Source: Pleurocapsa minor GSE-CHR-MK 17-07R
Lineage (GTDB): Bacteria; Chloroflexota; Anaerolineae; Aggregatilineales; Phototrophicaceae
NCBI GenBank assembly: GCA_019359125.1
Contig: JAHHHY010000009.1
Span: forward strand, 124,001-188,000
Reading direction: 5' to 3'
DNA length: 64,000 bases
Shown: positions 18,766 to 28,465 of the stretch, piece by piece
Layout of the letters: each line of letters starts with the position of its first letter
Position numbering within the stretch: the first letter of the stretch is position 1
Notes under the pieces: generated by a model
What the model was told of the DNA's origin: nothing
Database searches by the model: none
What the model saw: only the letters and a program-made list of their open reading frames with translations
Program-made: the position numbers and the translations under genes

Positions 18766-19740
18766 CTAGACCTTGATGATGACGCCGTCCACGGCTGACG
18801 TGGGCGCTGGCTGTTCAGCGGGCTTGCGCGCTGTGGACCGGCTGGCGCGCGTCAGGATGACGACCGCCGCGATGATGATCGCGCCGGCCAGCAGCGTGCG
18901 CGTGGTGAGCTGTTCGCCGCGGAAAATCCAGCCGAGGATGACGGCCACCACCGGGTTGACGTAGGCGTAGGTGGTCACCAGCGCGGGATTGGCCACGCGC
19001 ATCAGCCACGTGAAGGCGGTGAAGGCGATGATCGAGGCGAAGATGGCCAGGTAGATCATGGCGAACACCGAGCGGAACGAGATGGCCGAGATATCCATGC
19101 TGAACAGGCTGCCATTGGCCACCGAGAGCGCCATTTGCAGCAGGCCGCCGCAGAAAAGCTGGATGCCGGTCGACATGAGCGGGTTGGCAGGCATATCGGC
19201 ATTGCGCGCATACAGCGACCCCAGCGCCCAGAACAGCGCGGCCACGATCACGATCACCGCGCCCAGCAGCTCGCTGGAGCCGCCAGACAGCGCGCCGTTC
19301 AGGTTGACCAGCAGGCCGATGCCCAGCGTGCCCAGGGCCAGCCCGATCAGCGTGCCGCTGTTGGGGCGGGTGCGGTCCTGCAGCGAGGTCAGGATGACGA
19401 TCCACATCGGGGTGGTGCCGATCAGCAGGGCGCTGACGCCGGTGGGCACGCCCATCGAGGTGGCCAGCACGATCAGCCCGTTATTGGCCAGAAACAGCAG
19501 CCCGCCCGCGATGAAGCCAGAGCGCCACTGGCGGCGCGTCGGCATGGGGCTGCCCACCCGCAGCGCCCACACCATCAGCACCGCGCCCGCCAGCACGAAG
19601 CGCGTGCCGGTCATGACGGTGGGCGGGATGGTCTCGATGGCGAAGCTGATGCCGATGTAGCTGGAGCCCCACACGATATATACGATCAGGAAGGCAAGAA
19701 TCAGCAACCAGCGGCTTGGCGGGGTCCGGGTGATGGACAT
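18766..19740 (-). CDS. DMT-superfamily (EamA) transporter
   Basis: This 324-residue protein contains two EamA repeats with about ten membrane helices. The hallmark N-terminal phrase IVWGSSYIGISFAIETIPP and the late TYAYVNPVVAVILGWIFRGEQLT place it in the YedA-like branch of drug/metabolite exporters. A short soluble C-terminal tail follows residue 295. It stands alone between two long intergenic stretches. Substrate cannot be predicted; amino acids or related metabolites are common for the family. Confidence 0.93.
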   Translation of the reverse strand: MSITRTPPSRWLLILAFLIVYIVWGSSYIGISFAIETIPPTVMTGTRFVLAGAVLMVWALRVGSPMPTRRQWRSGFIAGGLLFLANNGLIVLATSMGVPTGVSALLIGTTPMWIVILTSLQDRTRPNSGTLIGLALGTLGIGLLVNLNGALSGGSSELLGAVIVIVAALFWALGSLYARNADMPANPLMSTGIQLFCGGLLQMALSVANGSLFSMDISAISFRSVFAMIYLAIFASIIAFTAFTWLMRVANPALVTTYAYVNPVVAVILGWIFRGEQLTTRTLLAGAIIIAAVVILTRASRSTARKPAEQPAPTSAVDGVIIKV

Positions 19741-19857
19741 AGACGATCAACTTTCCACACAGGGGACGTGCGTATATCGGGTCAGGCTATGATGAACAGC
19801 CTTCAGTGTATGCCTGACCTTAAGATTGGTGTTAAGTCCATGTCATGCCAGCGGGAT

Positions 19858-21066
19858 TCAGCCGCGCACGGGGCGATATTTCAGGATGGCCTCGCGCAAT
19901 TCCTGCGCGGACTTCTGTGGCTCGACCGTGCTGAACACGATCGGCTTGGCCACATTCAGCGAACCTGTGGCGGGCACCGTGCTTTCATACAGCAGCGGAA
20001 TAATGGGCTTGTTCTGGTTGCGGAAATCGCGGTAGACCGTCTTCAGCACCGGATTAATCATGCTGTGCGGCGAGACCACCAGCACCATGATCGGGCACTC
20101 GCGCTTGGCCTGGTTCATGGCGGCGCGCCAGGCATCGGTGTCGTTGGCCAGATACTGGTCCACCCACACCTTGAAGCCAAAATCGTTCAGCGACATCATC
20201 AGCGGCGCGGCCACTTTTTGCCAGTCATAACGGTCATAGACCAGGAAGATATGGTCACGCAGGATGCCACTTTCCAGGCCGGTGCCCAGGATGCGCGTCA
20301 CGTTGCCCGCCCCGCGAGAGGCGATCAGCGTTTGTTCACGCACGGGGGTCAGCACGACGGGTTTGTGCGCGCCGGTGTCGTCCTCGCCCGGCCCATCGCT
20401 GATTTCCGCGCCCTGGCGAATGTACTGAAGCTGCACCATCGTGCCCAGGCGCAGCGCGTCGTGATGCGCCAGCAGGGTGGGCTGGGTCAGCGGCAGATCG
20501 TTGAGCATGGTGCCGTTGGTGCTGCCCATGTCTTCCACGCTGTAACCGCGTTTTTCGCGGCGCAGGCGCAGATGATAGCGGCTCACTTCGGGGTCGGGCA
20601 GCGAGATATCGCTGGTGGCCTCGCGCCCCACCGTGATGATGATATCGTCCAGCGGGAAAATTTTGCCCAGGCCGGGGCCTTTGGTCACCGTGACGTAATG
20701 GCGCGACGGGGCATCCGCATCCGCTTTGGGCTCGGTGTCGTCTTTGCTTTTCTGCTGCAGGATGGGCAGATTGATGCGCTCGTATTCCAGCGTGATGCTG
20801 TCGCCCAGCTCGATCAGTGCGCCGGGGCGCAGCGGACGGGTGCCGCCTACAGCGCGCTGCCCGTTGACGAACGTACCGTTGCTGGAGCCCAGGTCATGCA
20901 CATCAAAATCATCACCGTTGCGCACCAGGCGGCAGTGCTCGCGGCTGACTTCGTTGTCGCGGATGATAATCGTGTTTTTGCTGCCACGGCCGATGGTAAT
21001 TTCGTCGCGTTCGAGGTCGTAGATGGCTCCCGGTGTGGGGCCGCGGCGCATAATCAGGCGCAGCAT
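19858..21066 (-). CDS. FHA-FHA-TIR domain protein
   Basis: From the ATG at 21066 the product has 402 residues; a GTG at 21105 would add 13. Two FHA phosphothreonine-binding domains open it. The first has GRG (26-28), SREH (41-44) and GSSNGT (60-65); the second has VGRE, SRYH and GSTNGT (about 148-190). After an acidic linker comes a TIR-like domain (about 274-395) starting DHIFLVYDRYDW with the box FKVWVDQYLAND. The usual catalytic Glu after the SP-hydrophobic segment is not evident: the region reads NPVLKTVYRDF. It may therefore be a scaffold rather than an NADase. The FHA domains imply control by a Ser/Thr kinase. Standalone gene. Confidence 0.88.
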   Translation of the reverse strand: MLRLIMRRGPTPGAIYDLERDEITIGRGSKNTIIIRDNEVSREHCRLVRNGDDFDVHDLGSSNGTFVNGQRAVGGTRPLRPGALIELGDSITLEYERINLPILQQKSKDDTEPKADADAPSRHYVTVTKGPGLGKIFPLDDIIITVGREATSDISLPDPEVSRYHLRLRREKRGYSVEDMGSTNGTMLNDLPLTQPTLLAHHDALRLGTMVQLQYIRQGAEISDGPGEDDTGAHKPVVLTPVREQTLIASRGAGNVTRILGTGLESGILRDHIFLVYDRYDWQKVAAPLMMSLNDFGFKVWVDQYLANDTDAWRAAMNQAKRECPIMVLVVSPHSMINPVLKTVYRDFRNQNKPIIPLLYESTVPATGSLNVAKPIVFSTVEPQKSAQELREAILKYRPVRG

Positions 21067-21351
21067 GGCGATAACTACTCGTTTCTTTAGCTTGCGTGCC
21101 GGCACACGGTGCGCTCCGGCGGATAATGTACAGTATAAGACAGGCTTTTGCGCTGAACTGTATGAACTTGTTTACATTATCTTCATAAAGATTTCTGCGA
21201 AAGCAGGTAATGTAATAAAACCAGGCGGTTTAGCACCATCTTATGGCGGTCAACACTAGCGCGCAATCCCTAACGCAGCATGAGAAACAGGACCTTTTTC
21301 CTACTCGCCGCGACGCGCCGGACGCAAATATTTCACCTATATGAAAGTCGG
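21067..21351. promoter_or_regulatory. upstream region of the FHA-TIR gene
   Basis: No gene is supported here. On the minus strand a TATACT box (21132-21137) lies about 65 bp before the FHA-TIR start and is a candidate -10. No matching -35 was found. The rest shows nothing recognisable. Confidence 0.3.
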
Positions 21352-21384
21352 AAATAAAAGCGCCGGGCGATTCGGCCCGGCGCT
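21352..21384 (-). terminator. intrinsic terminator of the kinase/regulator operon
   Basis: A perfect 10-bp stem, AGCGCCGGGC at 21359-21368 with its complement at 21375-21384 and a 6-nt loop, is followed on the minus strand by TTTATTTC. It lies 30 bp after the stop of the receiver protein at 21415. Confidence 0.85.
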
Positions 21385-21414
21385 GAAACTTCTGGATCCT
21401 GTTAACAAACAGCT

Positions 21415-22074
21415 CTATTCGCTGGCTTTGGGCGTGGCGGCATTGATCAGCACCTGCTTGTCCGGCAGGGTGGCATCGGGCGGCAGGGCGGGTTTGTCCG
21501 GCGCAGTGGGTGCATCGGCGGGCGGCTCCGGCGTGCTGGCCTTTGGCTGCGGGGAGAGGCTCTTGCTTTTGTCTTTGGCGCGCGCGGACTTCTCGCGGCT
21601 GGAGGCGCCTTCGATGCGCTCCATCAGCGGGGCCGCTGCTGCTGTGACCGGGATGGCTGCCGCCGGATTGGTCTCCGGCGCGACCGGCGCGTAGGCGTGC
21701 TGCGGGCTGGCCTTCACGATGACTTCGTATTTCTGCACCAGCTCCACCAGCTCGGCCACCGGCAGCGGCTTCGACATATAGCCATCGCAACCGGCTGCCA
21801 GGCATTTTTCGCGGTCGCCCACCATCGCATAGGCTGTCACCGCGACGATGGGCGTGCGCACGCCATCGGCGCGCAGCCTGCGCACCACCTCCAGGCCCGT
21901 CATCGCCCCGGCAAGCTGCAGGTCCATCAGGACCAGGTCAGGATTATCCGTCTTGAAATTGGCGAGTGCCTTCTCGCCTTCGGTGTAATTGACGACCTCG
22001 TGTCCCCCCATGCGGGCGACGCGCTGCAGCAAAGAAATGTTGGCTGGATTATCTTCCACATAAAGGATGCGCAT
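21415..22074 (-). CDS. response regulator receiver with long disordered Ala/Pro/Lys tail
   Basis: Residues 1-120 form a DivK-like receiver with E7-D8, phospho-acceptor D51 (LVLMDLQLAG), AVTAYAM and MSKPLP. The remaining 100 residues are low complexity, rich in Ala, Pro, Lys and Ser, with no recognisable output domain. It starts 2 bp after the stop of the histidine kinase, so the two are co-translated partners. An adaptor or phosphorelay role is likely. Confidence 0.92.
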   Translation of the reverse strand: MRILYVEDNPANISLLQRVARMGGHEVVNYTEGEKALANFKTDNPDLVLMDLQLAGAMTGLEVVRRLRADGVRTPIVAVTAYAMVGDREKCLAAGCDGYMSKPLPVAELVELVQKYEVIVKASPQHAYAPVAPETNPAAAIPVTAAAAPLMERIEGASSREKSARAKDKSKSLSPQPKASTPEPPADAPTAPDKPALPPDATLPDKQVLINAATPKASE

Positions 22075-22076
22075 TT

Positions 22077-23567
<1,491 letters not shown>

Positions 23568-23807
23568 AAGTGACTTCGCCTTTACTGCCGTATTGACCAA
23601 GAAAGTCTTTAAACAAAACCCGGATATTCCTAATTTAGGGGTCGAAATACGGATATTACCATTGAGAATTGTCGCTATTTCCATGAAGAATGCCACATTT
23701 TCCATGGATTTTTCACATCTTCGGGCAAAACCGAAACTTTTGGGGCTTTTGCCAGACTGTATGATGATGGATGCAGTGCACAGTGCCGTTTTATGCCAGG
23801 ACACACG
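23568..23807. promoter_or_regulatory. divergent promoter region with a repeated CGGATATT
   Basis: This AT-richer 240 bp lies between the histidine kinase and the divergent ECF sigma gene. CGGATATT occurs twice, at 23621-23628 and 23650-23657, 29 bp apart (about three helical turns), each followed by a short AT-rich stretch. This spacing suits a dimeric or cooperative regulator. No promoter box was pinned down. Confidence 0.35.
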
Positions 23808-24377
23808 ATGATCGTCATCGTTCTGCCCGATATTCCCATCGAGAATGAACTGCTGGATCGCGCACGCCAGGGTGACCAACTGGCCCGTCGCACGATTTAC
23901 GAGCAGTATTTTCCGCCGGTGTACAACTTCATCCGTTTGCGTATCAATGACCGCCAGACCGCCGAGGACATTGCCGCGGACGTATTTCTGGATTTTTTCC
24001 GCGCGCTGGGCGGCAAACGCGCGCCTTCGGGCAGCCTGCGCGGCTGGCTGTTTCGCGTCGCGCGCCATAAAGTCATCGACCAGTATGGGGCCAATCAGCG
24101 CCTGACCACGCCGATCGATGAGTGGCATCCCGATGCGCCGGAAAATATGCCTGATGTCCAGTTTATGCGCGCCAGCCGCACAGAGCGTATCCGCGAGGCG
24201 ATGCGCCTGCTGAAGCCAGAGCAGCAGGAAGTGCTGCTGCTGCGTTTTGCCCAGAACCTGAGCCTGGAGGAGACGGCTGACCTGATGGACCGCAGTGTCA
24301 GCGCGGTCAAATCGCTCCAGTTTCGTGCCGCTGATAACCTGCGTCAATTGCTGAACGACCTTGAGAGAGAGGCGTAG
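23808..24377 (+). CDS. ECF RNA polymerase sigma factor
   Basis: The 189-residue protein has sigma region 2 (IYEQYFPPVYNFIRLRINDRQTAEDIAADVFLDFF, about residues 32-66) and region 4 (LLKPEQQEVLLLRFAQNLSLEETADLMDRSVSAVKSL). The start at 23808 is preferred over the ATG at 23793 because AGGA lies six bases before it. The downstream membrane protein starts 10 bp after its stop and is its likely anti-sigma partner. The N-terminal segment is longer than minimal ECF proteins. Confidence 0.93.
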   Translation: MIVIVLPDIPIENELLDRARQGDQLARRTIYEQYFPPVYNFIRLRINDRQTAEDIAADVFLDFFRALGGKRAPSGSLRGWLFRVARHKVIDQYGANQRLTTPIDEWHPDAPENMPDVQFMRASRTERIREAMRLLKPEQQEVLLLRFAQNLSLEETADLMDRSVSAVKSLQFRAADNLRQLLNDLEREA

Positions 24378-24387
24378 AGGGTGCGCA

Positions 24388-25107
24388 ATGGCTTCCAATG
24401 AACGCCTGACAGACATCTTCAATGACTGCATCAACCGGCTGGCGCAGGGCGAATCGCTGGCGGACTGCCTGCGCGCCTATCCGGAGGAGGCCAGCCTGCT
24501 GCGCCCGATGCTGGAGGCCGGTATGCGCTCGCGCGAGCTGCTGCCCCCGGCGGTGGAAGTGCGCGCCGAAAGCGCGGCCGTGTGGCAGAAAATCACGCAG
24601 ACGATGGATCTGGCCCCTGTGCGCCCGGCCCGCCGCATGCCGGTCAGCCGGATACTGGCGCTGGCGGCGATGCTGGCGCTGGCTGTCGTGACGGCGGCCT
24701 GGTTCCTGCTTGACCGTCAGCAGCAGCAGATGCTGGCCAACATGCAGGCCACGCAGACGGCCGAAATGGCGCTTACGCAGTCGGTGACGGCCACCTTCAC
24801 GCCAACGGCCACCCCCACCGAGACGCCCAGCGCCACGCCTACGCAGACGGTGACGCCCTCAGCGACACCCACACCGACCGTCAGCCCCACGCCGACACTC
24901 TTCCTGGTGCAGCCGCCCACGCGCACGCCCCAGCCCATCAGCGCGCCCACGGCCGACAACAGCGGTTCGGGCAGCAGTAACAGCGGCAGCAGCGGCAACA
25001 GCGGCAGCAGCGGGTCGGGCAGCAGCGGGGATGACAGCCCTGATGACGATAGTCCCGATGATGATTCCGATGATGGCCCGGATGACGATGGGGGTGATGA
25101 TGATTAG
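24388..25107 (+). CDS. membrane-anchored anti-sigma-like protein with acidic C-terminal tail
   Basis: The 239-residue protein has a cytoplasmic N-terminal region (1-80) with a helical motif common beside Chloroflexota ECF genes (CINRLAQGESLADCLRAYPEE). One membrane helix lies near residues 90-110 (ILALAAMLALAVVTAAWFLL). The outside part is a long Thr/Pro linker, a Ser/Gly-rich stretch and a tail made almost only of Asp, Pro, Gly and Ser. There is no ZAS zinc motif. GAGGG just upstream supports the start. Linkage to the sigma gene argues for an anti-sigma or sensor role; the Asp tail might bind cations, which is speculation. Confidence 0.75.
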   Translation: MASNERLTDIFNDCINRLAQGESLADCLRAYPEEASLLRPMLEAGMRSRELLPPAVEVRAESAAVWQKITQTMDLAPVRPARRMPVSRILALAAMLALAVVTAAWFLLDRQQQQMLANMQATQTAEMALTQSVTATFTPTATPTETPSATPTQTVTPSATPTPTVSPTPTLFLVQPPTRTPQPISAPTADNSGSGSSNSGSSGNSGSSGSGSSGDDSPDDDSPDDDSDDGPDDDGGDDD

Positions 25108-25236
25108 GCCATAATCGGCCAGTTCACCCATACTAGGTGACCCCTGTGCGCCCATGCCGGCACCCCTTCTTTCGCGTAGACTGCACTATATGCGAATTAA
25201 ACCGGATTATCGGTTTGTATAATGGGGGAAAACAAC

Positions 25237-25530
25237 ATGGGTGATTTCATCAATACGCTGATCGCTTCGCCATTCATCTGCCTCGGCTGGATCATCGTGG
25301 GCATCATCGCCGGTTCACTGGCGCGCCGCCTGCTGGGAAACAGCAATCGTCCGCTGCTGGAAGACCTGATTCTGGGCCTGATTGGTGCGTTCCTCGGTGG
25401 TCTGCTGGCCAGCCTGCTGGGCATCGGTCGTCCTGACGGCGGCATCACTCTGGTGATTGTCAACCTGGCGATTGCGGTCGTTGGCGCGATTGTGGTGCTG
25501 GTTGTGGTGCGCGCACTGCGCCGGGCATAA
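25237..25530 (+). CDS. GlsB/YeaQ/YmgE-family small membrane protein
   Basis: The 97-residue protein has three hydrophobic helices with conserved glycines (GWIIVGIIAGSLARRLLG and LGLIGAFLGGLL), typical of the so-called transglycosylase-associated family. GGGGGA lies seven bases before the ATG at 25237, better than the earlier in-frame ATG at 25222. A TATAAT at 25218-25223 is close to the start and would give a very short leader. Members are often stress-induced; the molecular role is not established. Confidence 0.88.
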   Translation: MGDFINTLIASPFICLGWIIVGIIAGSLARRLLGNSNRPLLEDLILGLIGAFLGGLLASLLGIGRPDGGITLVIVNLAIAVVGAIVVLVVVRALRRA

Positions 25531-25545
25531 CGCCTCTGCTTATCT

Positions 25546-26115
25546 TTACTGGCCCGTGATGTGCGTGAAGCGCTCGCGGGCCGCCACACGAGACCGTGCT
25601 GGCGCATCCTCTGCCGGGTAACCGACATGCAGGACGCCCACCACGGTCTCGTCGTTTTCCAGCCTGGCCAGCGCACGCAGACGCGGGTCGTCTTTCCATG
25701 TTTTCCACACCGCGCCCAGCCCGGCCTCGTGGGCCAGCAGCAGAAAATTCTGAATCAGCGCGCTGGTGGCCGCATAGTCTTCCTCGCGCACATCCGGCTT
25801 TGGGCTGTTGCGCATGGCGATAATCAGGAACGAGGGCACGCCGCCCAGCTTTTTCACCATGCCGTCGCCGGCCAGATTCTGGCTGTGCTCGTCCTGCGCC
25901 GGAGAGCTTTCCACGGCCATGCGTCGGCGCGTCTCGATATACAGGGCGCGTGCCTCGTCGGTGAGCAGGATGAAGCGCCACGGCTCGGTATTGCGATGGT
26001 TGGGCGCCCACACCGCCGTATCCAGCAGGGCGATGATGTCGTCCGGCGGCACCTGGCGCGTGCGGTCGAAGGTGTTCACGCTGAAACGCGTGCGAATCAT
26101 GTCAGACAGGGTCAT
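25546..26115 (-). CDS. nitroreductase-family FMN oxidoreductase
   Basis: This 189-residue protein has the nitroreductase layout: an early RFSVNTFD segment for FMN phosphate, WAPNHRNTEPWRF, a mid helix (SALIQNFLLLAHEAGLGAVW) and the C-terminal VVGVLHVGYPAE near the flavin. The length fits the compact YdjA-like branch. It would reduce nitro compounds or quinones with NAD(P)H. It is convergent with the GlsB-like gene, with only 15 bp between the stops. Confidence 0.92.
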   Translation of the reverse strand: MTLSDMIRTRFSVNTFDRTRQVPPDDIIALLDTAVWAPNHRNTEPWRFILLTDEARALYIETRRRMAVESSPAQDEHSQNLAGDGMVKKLGGVPSFLIIAMRNSPKPDVREEDYAATSALIQNFLLLAHEAGLGAVWKTWKDDPRLRALARLENDETVVGVLHVGYPAEDAPARSRVAARERFTHITGQ

Positions 26116-26232
26116 GCAGGTATCTCCACGGGTAAACCATACACATCAGAGTAACGGGCTTCATTGTATCTTTCGATTGACTGTTATACTGTGAATCATA
26201 GTGTTCATCTTTAACAAAGCGACCCCGGCCTT

Positions 26233-27561
26233 ATGTATCGTTACATTTTTGAAGACACCCGTCATGTGCCGCCTTTCAACCAGCCCGCCAGCCTGCTGAC
26301 GGTGGGCACGGTGCCGCTCAAGCTGCATCAGGAGGCGCTGTTCACCTCGTATTTCCGGCAGGACCTGTCGCTGGGCAACAGCTTCCCGTATAACGAGCGC
26401 GCCCGCCTGAAGACCGTCACCGGCCAGTCGGTTGTATACAGCGACAACCTGTGGTTCGACCGCGAATTCCTTGAATACTTCATGTCGCGGGCGCAGAAGA
26501 TGGGCCAGCCCTGCCGCGCAGCCTTCCCTGCCGACGATCCGTGCTTCAAGGCCTACACGCTGCCGCTGGCCACCAATTTCGAGCGCAGCGTCGACAGCGC
26601 CGGGCGGCCGATCTTCCTGGTGGACCTGTGGTACTTCCCGGATGGCTACTCCGACAACATCGTGCCGGTCGTCGTGCCCAGCGATGCGGTGGAGATGGGC
26701 TTCTACAGCGTGCCCGACTTCATGACGATGGAACAGGGCAACCTGACGCATTACGGGCCGGCGCGCGCGGTCGTCAGCATCGAGAGCTGGGTGCATGTGT
26801 ATTTCGCGGCCATCATCTGCTCGAATTTCGGGCGTGGCAGCCGCTTTGACCAGTATGTGCGCACGCATAATTTCTACAGCCTGAAGCTGCTGTGGAAGTC
26901 GATCATCGAACAGCGCCAGCTGCTCAGCTCGTCTGAAGTGGTGCGCGTGGGCAAAAATACCAGCATTCACCCGACGGCGGTCATCACCGGGCCGGCCAGC
27001 ATCGGCGACAACTGCACGATTGGGCCGGGCGTGTTTCTGGACAACTGCACCATCGGCGATAACGTCACTATCGACGACGGCTGCCAGCTCATGATGAGCA
27101 CGCTGGGTAACAACTGCTTCCTGCCCTTCCGCGCCTCGCTGTACCTGACGGCCGTCATGGAAAATACCATCATCGCGCAGAATACCTGCCTGCAAATGTG
27201 CGTGATCGGGCGCAACAGCTTTGTGGGCGCGGGCAGCACCTTCACCGACTTCAACCTGGTGGAGCAGAAGCCGATTCGTGCGGCCAATATCCACGGCGAG
27301 CTGATGGATGTGGGGCAGGTGGTGCTGGGCAGCGCGGTGGGGCATAACTGCCGCATCGGGTCTGGCATGGTCATGTTTCCGGGTCGCATGATCGAGAGCG
27401 ACGTGGTGCTGTTTGCCTCGCCACAGCGCCGCGTCATTAGCCGCAATATCGGCTTCGACGAAAGCGATCATCACCTGCTGACGGGCAGCACCGCGCACGT
27501 GCGCCATTATCCCCGGCCGAACGAAGGCGTCAGCGAACAGGAAAGCTGGGATCGCTGGTGA
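26233..27561 (+). CDS. left-handed beta-helix (hexapeptide repeat) protein, function unknown
   Basis: The 442-residue protein has an N-terminal domain of about 240 residues that I do not recognise (starts MYRYIFEDTRHVPPFNQPAS). It is followed by hexapeptide repeats (about residues 240-410) such as IGDNCTIGPGVFLDNCTIGD and IGRNSFVGAGS, the pattern of a left-handed beta-helix. The arrangement recalls sugar nucleotidyltransferase-acyltransferase fusions, but no GxG nucleotide loop or GT-A signature is visible at the N-terminus. A Ser/Gly-poor C-terminal tail closes it. It stands alone. A trimeric acyltransferase or carbonic-anhydrase-like role is possible; I do not assign one. Confidence 0.8.
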   Translation: MYRYIFEDTRHVPPFNQPASLLTVGTVPLKLHQEALFTSYFRQDLSLGNSFPYNERARLKTVTGQSVVYSDNLWFDREFLEYFMSRAQKMGQPCRAAFPADDPCFKAYTLPLATNFERSVDSAGRPIFLVDLWYFPDGYSDNIVPVVVPSDAVEMGFYSVPDFMTMEQGNLTHYGPARAVVSIESWVHVYFAAIICSNFGRGSRFDQYVRTHNFYSLKLLWKSIIEQRQLLSSSEVVRVGKNTSIHPTAVITGPASIGDNCTIGPGVFLDNCTIGDNVTIDDGCQLMMSTLGNNCFLPFRASLYLTAVMENTIIAQNTCLQMCVIGRNSFVGAGSTFTDFNLVEQKPIRAANIHGELMDVGQVVLGSAVGHNCRIGSGMVMFPGRMIESDVVLFASPQRRVISRNIGFDESDHHLLTGSTAHVRHYPRPNEGVSEQESWDRW

Positions 27562-27566
27562 CGACG

Positions 27567-27588
27567 GCGGGGACAAAAAAGTTCCCGC
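27567..27588 (+). terminator. weak stem-loop after the beta-helix gene
   Basis: GCGGGGAC and GTTCCCGC (one G-U pair) flank an A6 loop, five bases after the stop at 27561. There is no strong T tract, so termination efficiency is uncertain. Confidence 0.35.
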
Positions 27589-27705
27589 TTTCAGCCTGCG
27601 CTTCTCCGCCTGTTTTCGGTCTTAAGACTGAGTACGGCAGCGTGCTTTCAGGGCACAATAGAATTCTCAGAGGTGTATCAGACCAGCACAAGCAGGAACC
27701 CTACA

Positions 27706-28377
27706 ATGTCCGACATAATCCCCGCCAGCACTGACTCGTCGCCTATTCGTGTACTGATTGTCGATGATCATGCCGTCGTGCGGCAGGGACTGAAAATGTT
27801 CCTGGGCATGGACAGCAGCTTTGAAATCGTGGGTGAAGGCGTTAATGGTGAACAGGCGGTCGAGCTGGTTAACCGGCTGATGCCCGATGTCGTGCTGATG
27901 GACCTGCTGATGCCGGCCATGGACGGCGTGACCGCCATTGGCATCATCAAGCAGCAGCACCCGGATGTCGAGCTGATCGCGCTGACCAGCGTGCTGGAAG
28001 ACAATGCGGTCATCAGCGCGGTGCGCGCAGGCGCCATCGGCTATCTGCTGAAAGACACCGAGCTGCCCGAGCTGGTGCGCGCCATCAAGGCTGCCGCCGC
28101 CGGACAGGTCCAGCTTTCCCCGAAGGCCGCCGCCCGCCTGATGCGCGAGGTGCGTTCGCCTGATTCCCCCGAAAAACTGACCGACCGCGAGATGGATGTG
28201 CTGCGTCTGGTGGCGCAGGGGCTGTCGAACAAAGAGATCGCCCTCAGCCTGGATGTGGGCATCAAGACGGTCAAGACCCACGTGAGCAATATTCTGGCCA
28301 AGCTGGGCATCGCCAGCCGCACGCAGGCCGCGTTATATGCGGCGCGCATCGGCCTGGTGGAGATGCCGCGCGAGTAG
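27706..28377 (+). CDS. NarL/LuxR-family DNA-binding response regulator
   Basis: The 223-residue regulator has a receiver domain with D20-D21-H22, phospho-acceptor D66 (VVLMDLLMPAMDG), LTSV and LLKDTE. A GerE/LuxR-type HTH covers about 155-215 (LTDREMDVLRLVAQGLSNKEIA then TVKTHVSNILAKLGI). AGGAA eight bases upstream supports the ATG at 27706. No kinase gene is adjacent, so it is an orphan in this window. Confidence 0.95.
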   Translation: MSDIIPASTDSSPIRVLIVDDHAVVRQGLKMFLGMDSSFEIVGEGVNGEQAVELVNRLMPDVVLMDLLMPAMDGVTAIGIIKQQHPDVELIALTSVLEDNAVISAVRAGAIGYLLKDTELPELVRAIKAAAAGQVQLSPKAAARLMREVRSPDSPEKLTDREMDVLRLVAQGLSNKEIALSLDVGIKTVKTHVSNILAKLGIASRTQAALYAARIGLVEMPRE

Positions 28378-28397
28378 GGACAACGCCTGCGTTGTCC
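28378..28397 (+). terminator. hairpin directly after the NarL-type regulator
   Basis: GGACAACGC and GCGTTGTCC form a perfect 9-bp stem with a CT centre (the last stem pairs open in RNA to make a loop), immediately after the TAG. It lacks a T tract. Confidence 0.45.
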
Positions 28398-28465
28398 GGG
28401 ACCGTCGCCCGATTGGATTTTCCCGTCACATATAAGAGCGGACGAGGCAGGCCTGCCCATGGGCT

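Noticed and set aside
19858-21066. Antiviral TIR defence system
   Set aside because: There is no adjacent effector, cyclase, SMC-like, Thoeris or other defence gene, and the catalytic Glu is not evident. A signalling scaffold is more economical.
19135-21090. 651-residue open frame on the plus strand
   Set aside because: Antisense to the DMT transporter and FHA-TIR genes, and composed of His/Gln/Arg-rich text without motifs.
23568-24434. N-terminal extension of the membrane histidine kinase
   Set aside because: The frame stays open through the divergent sigma-factor gene but encodes no sensible sequence there; MSTATAAPPLT at 23567 is the natural start.
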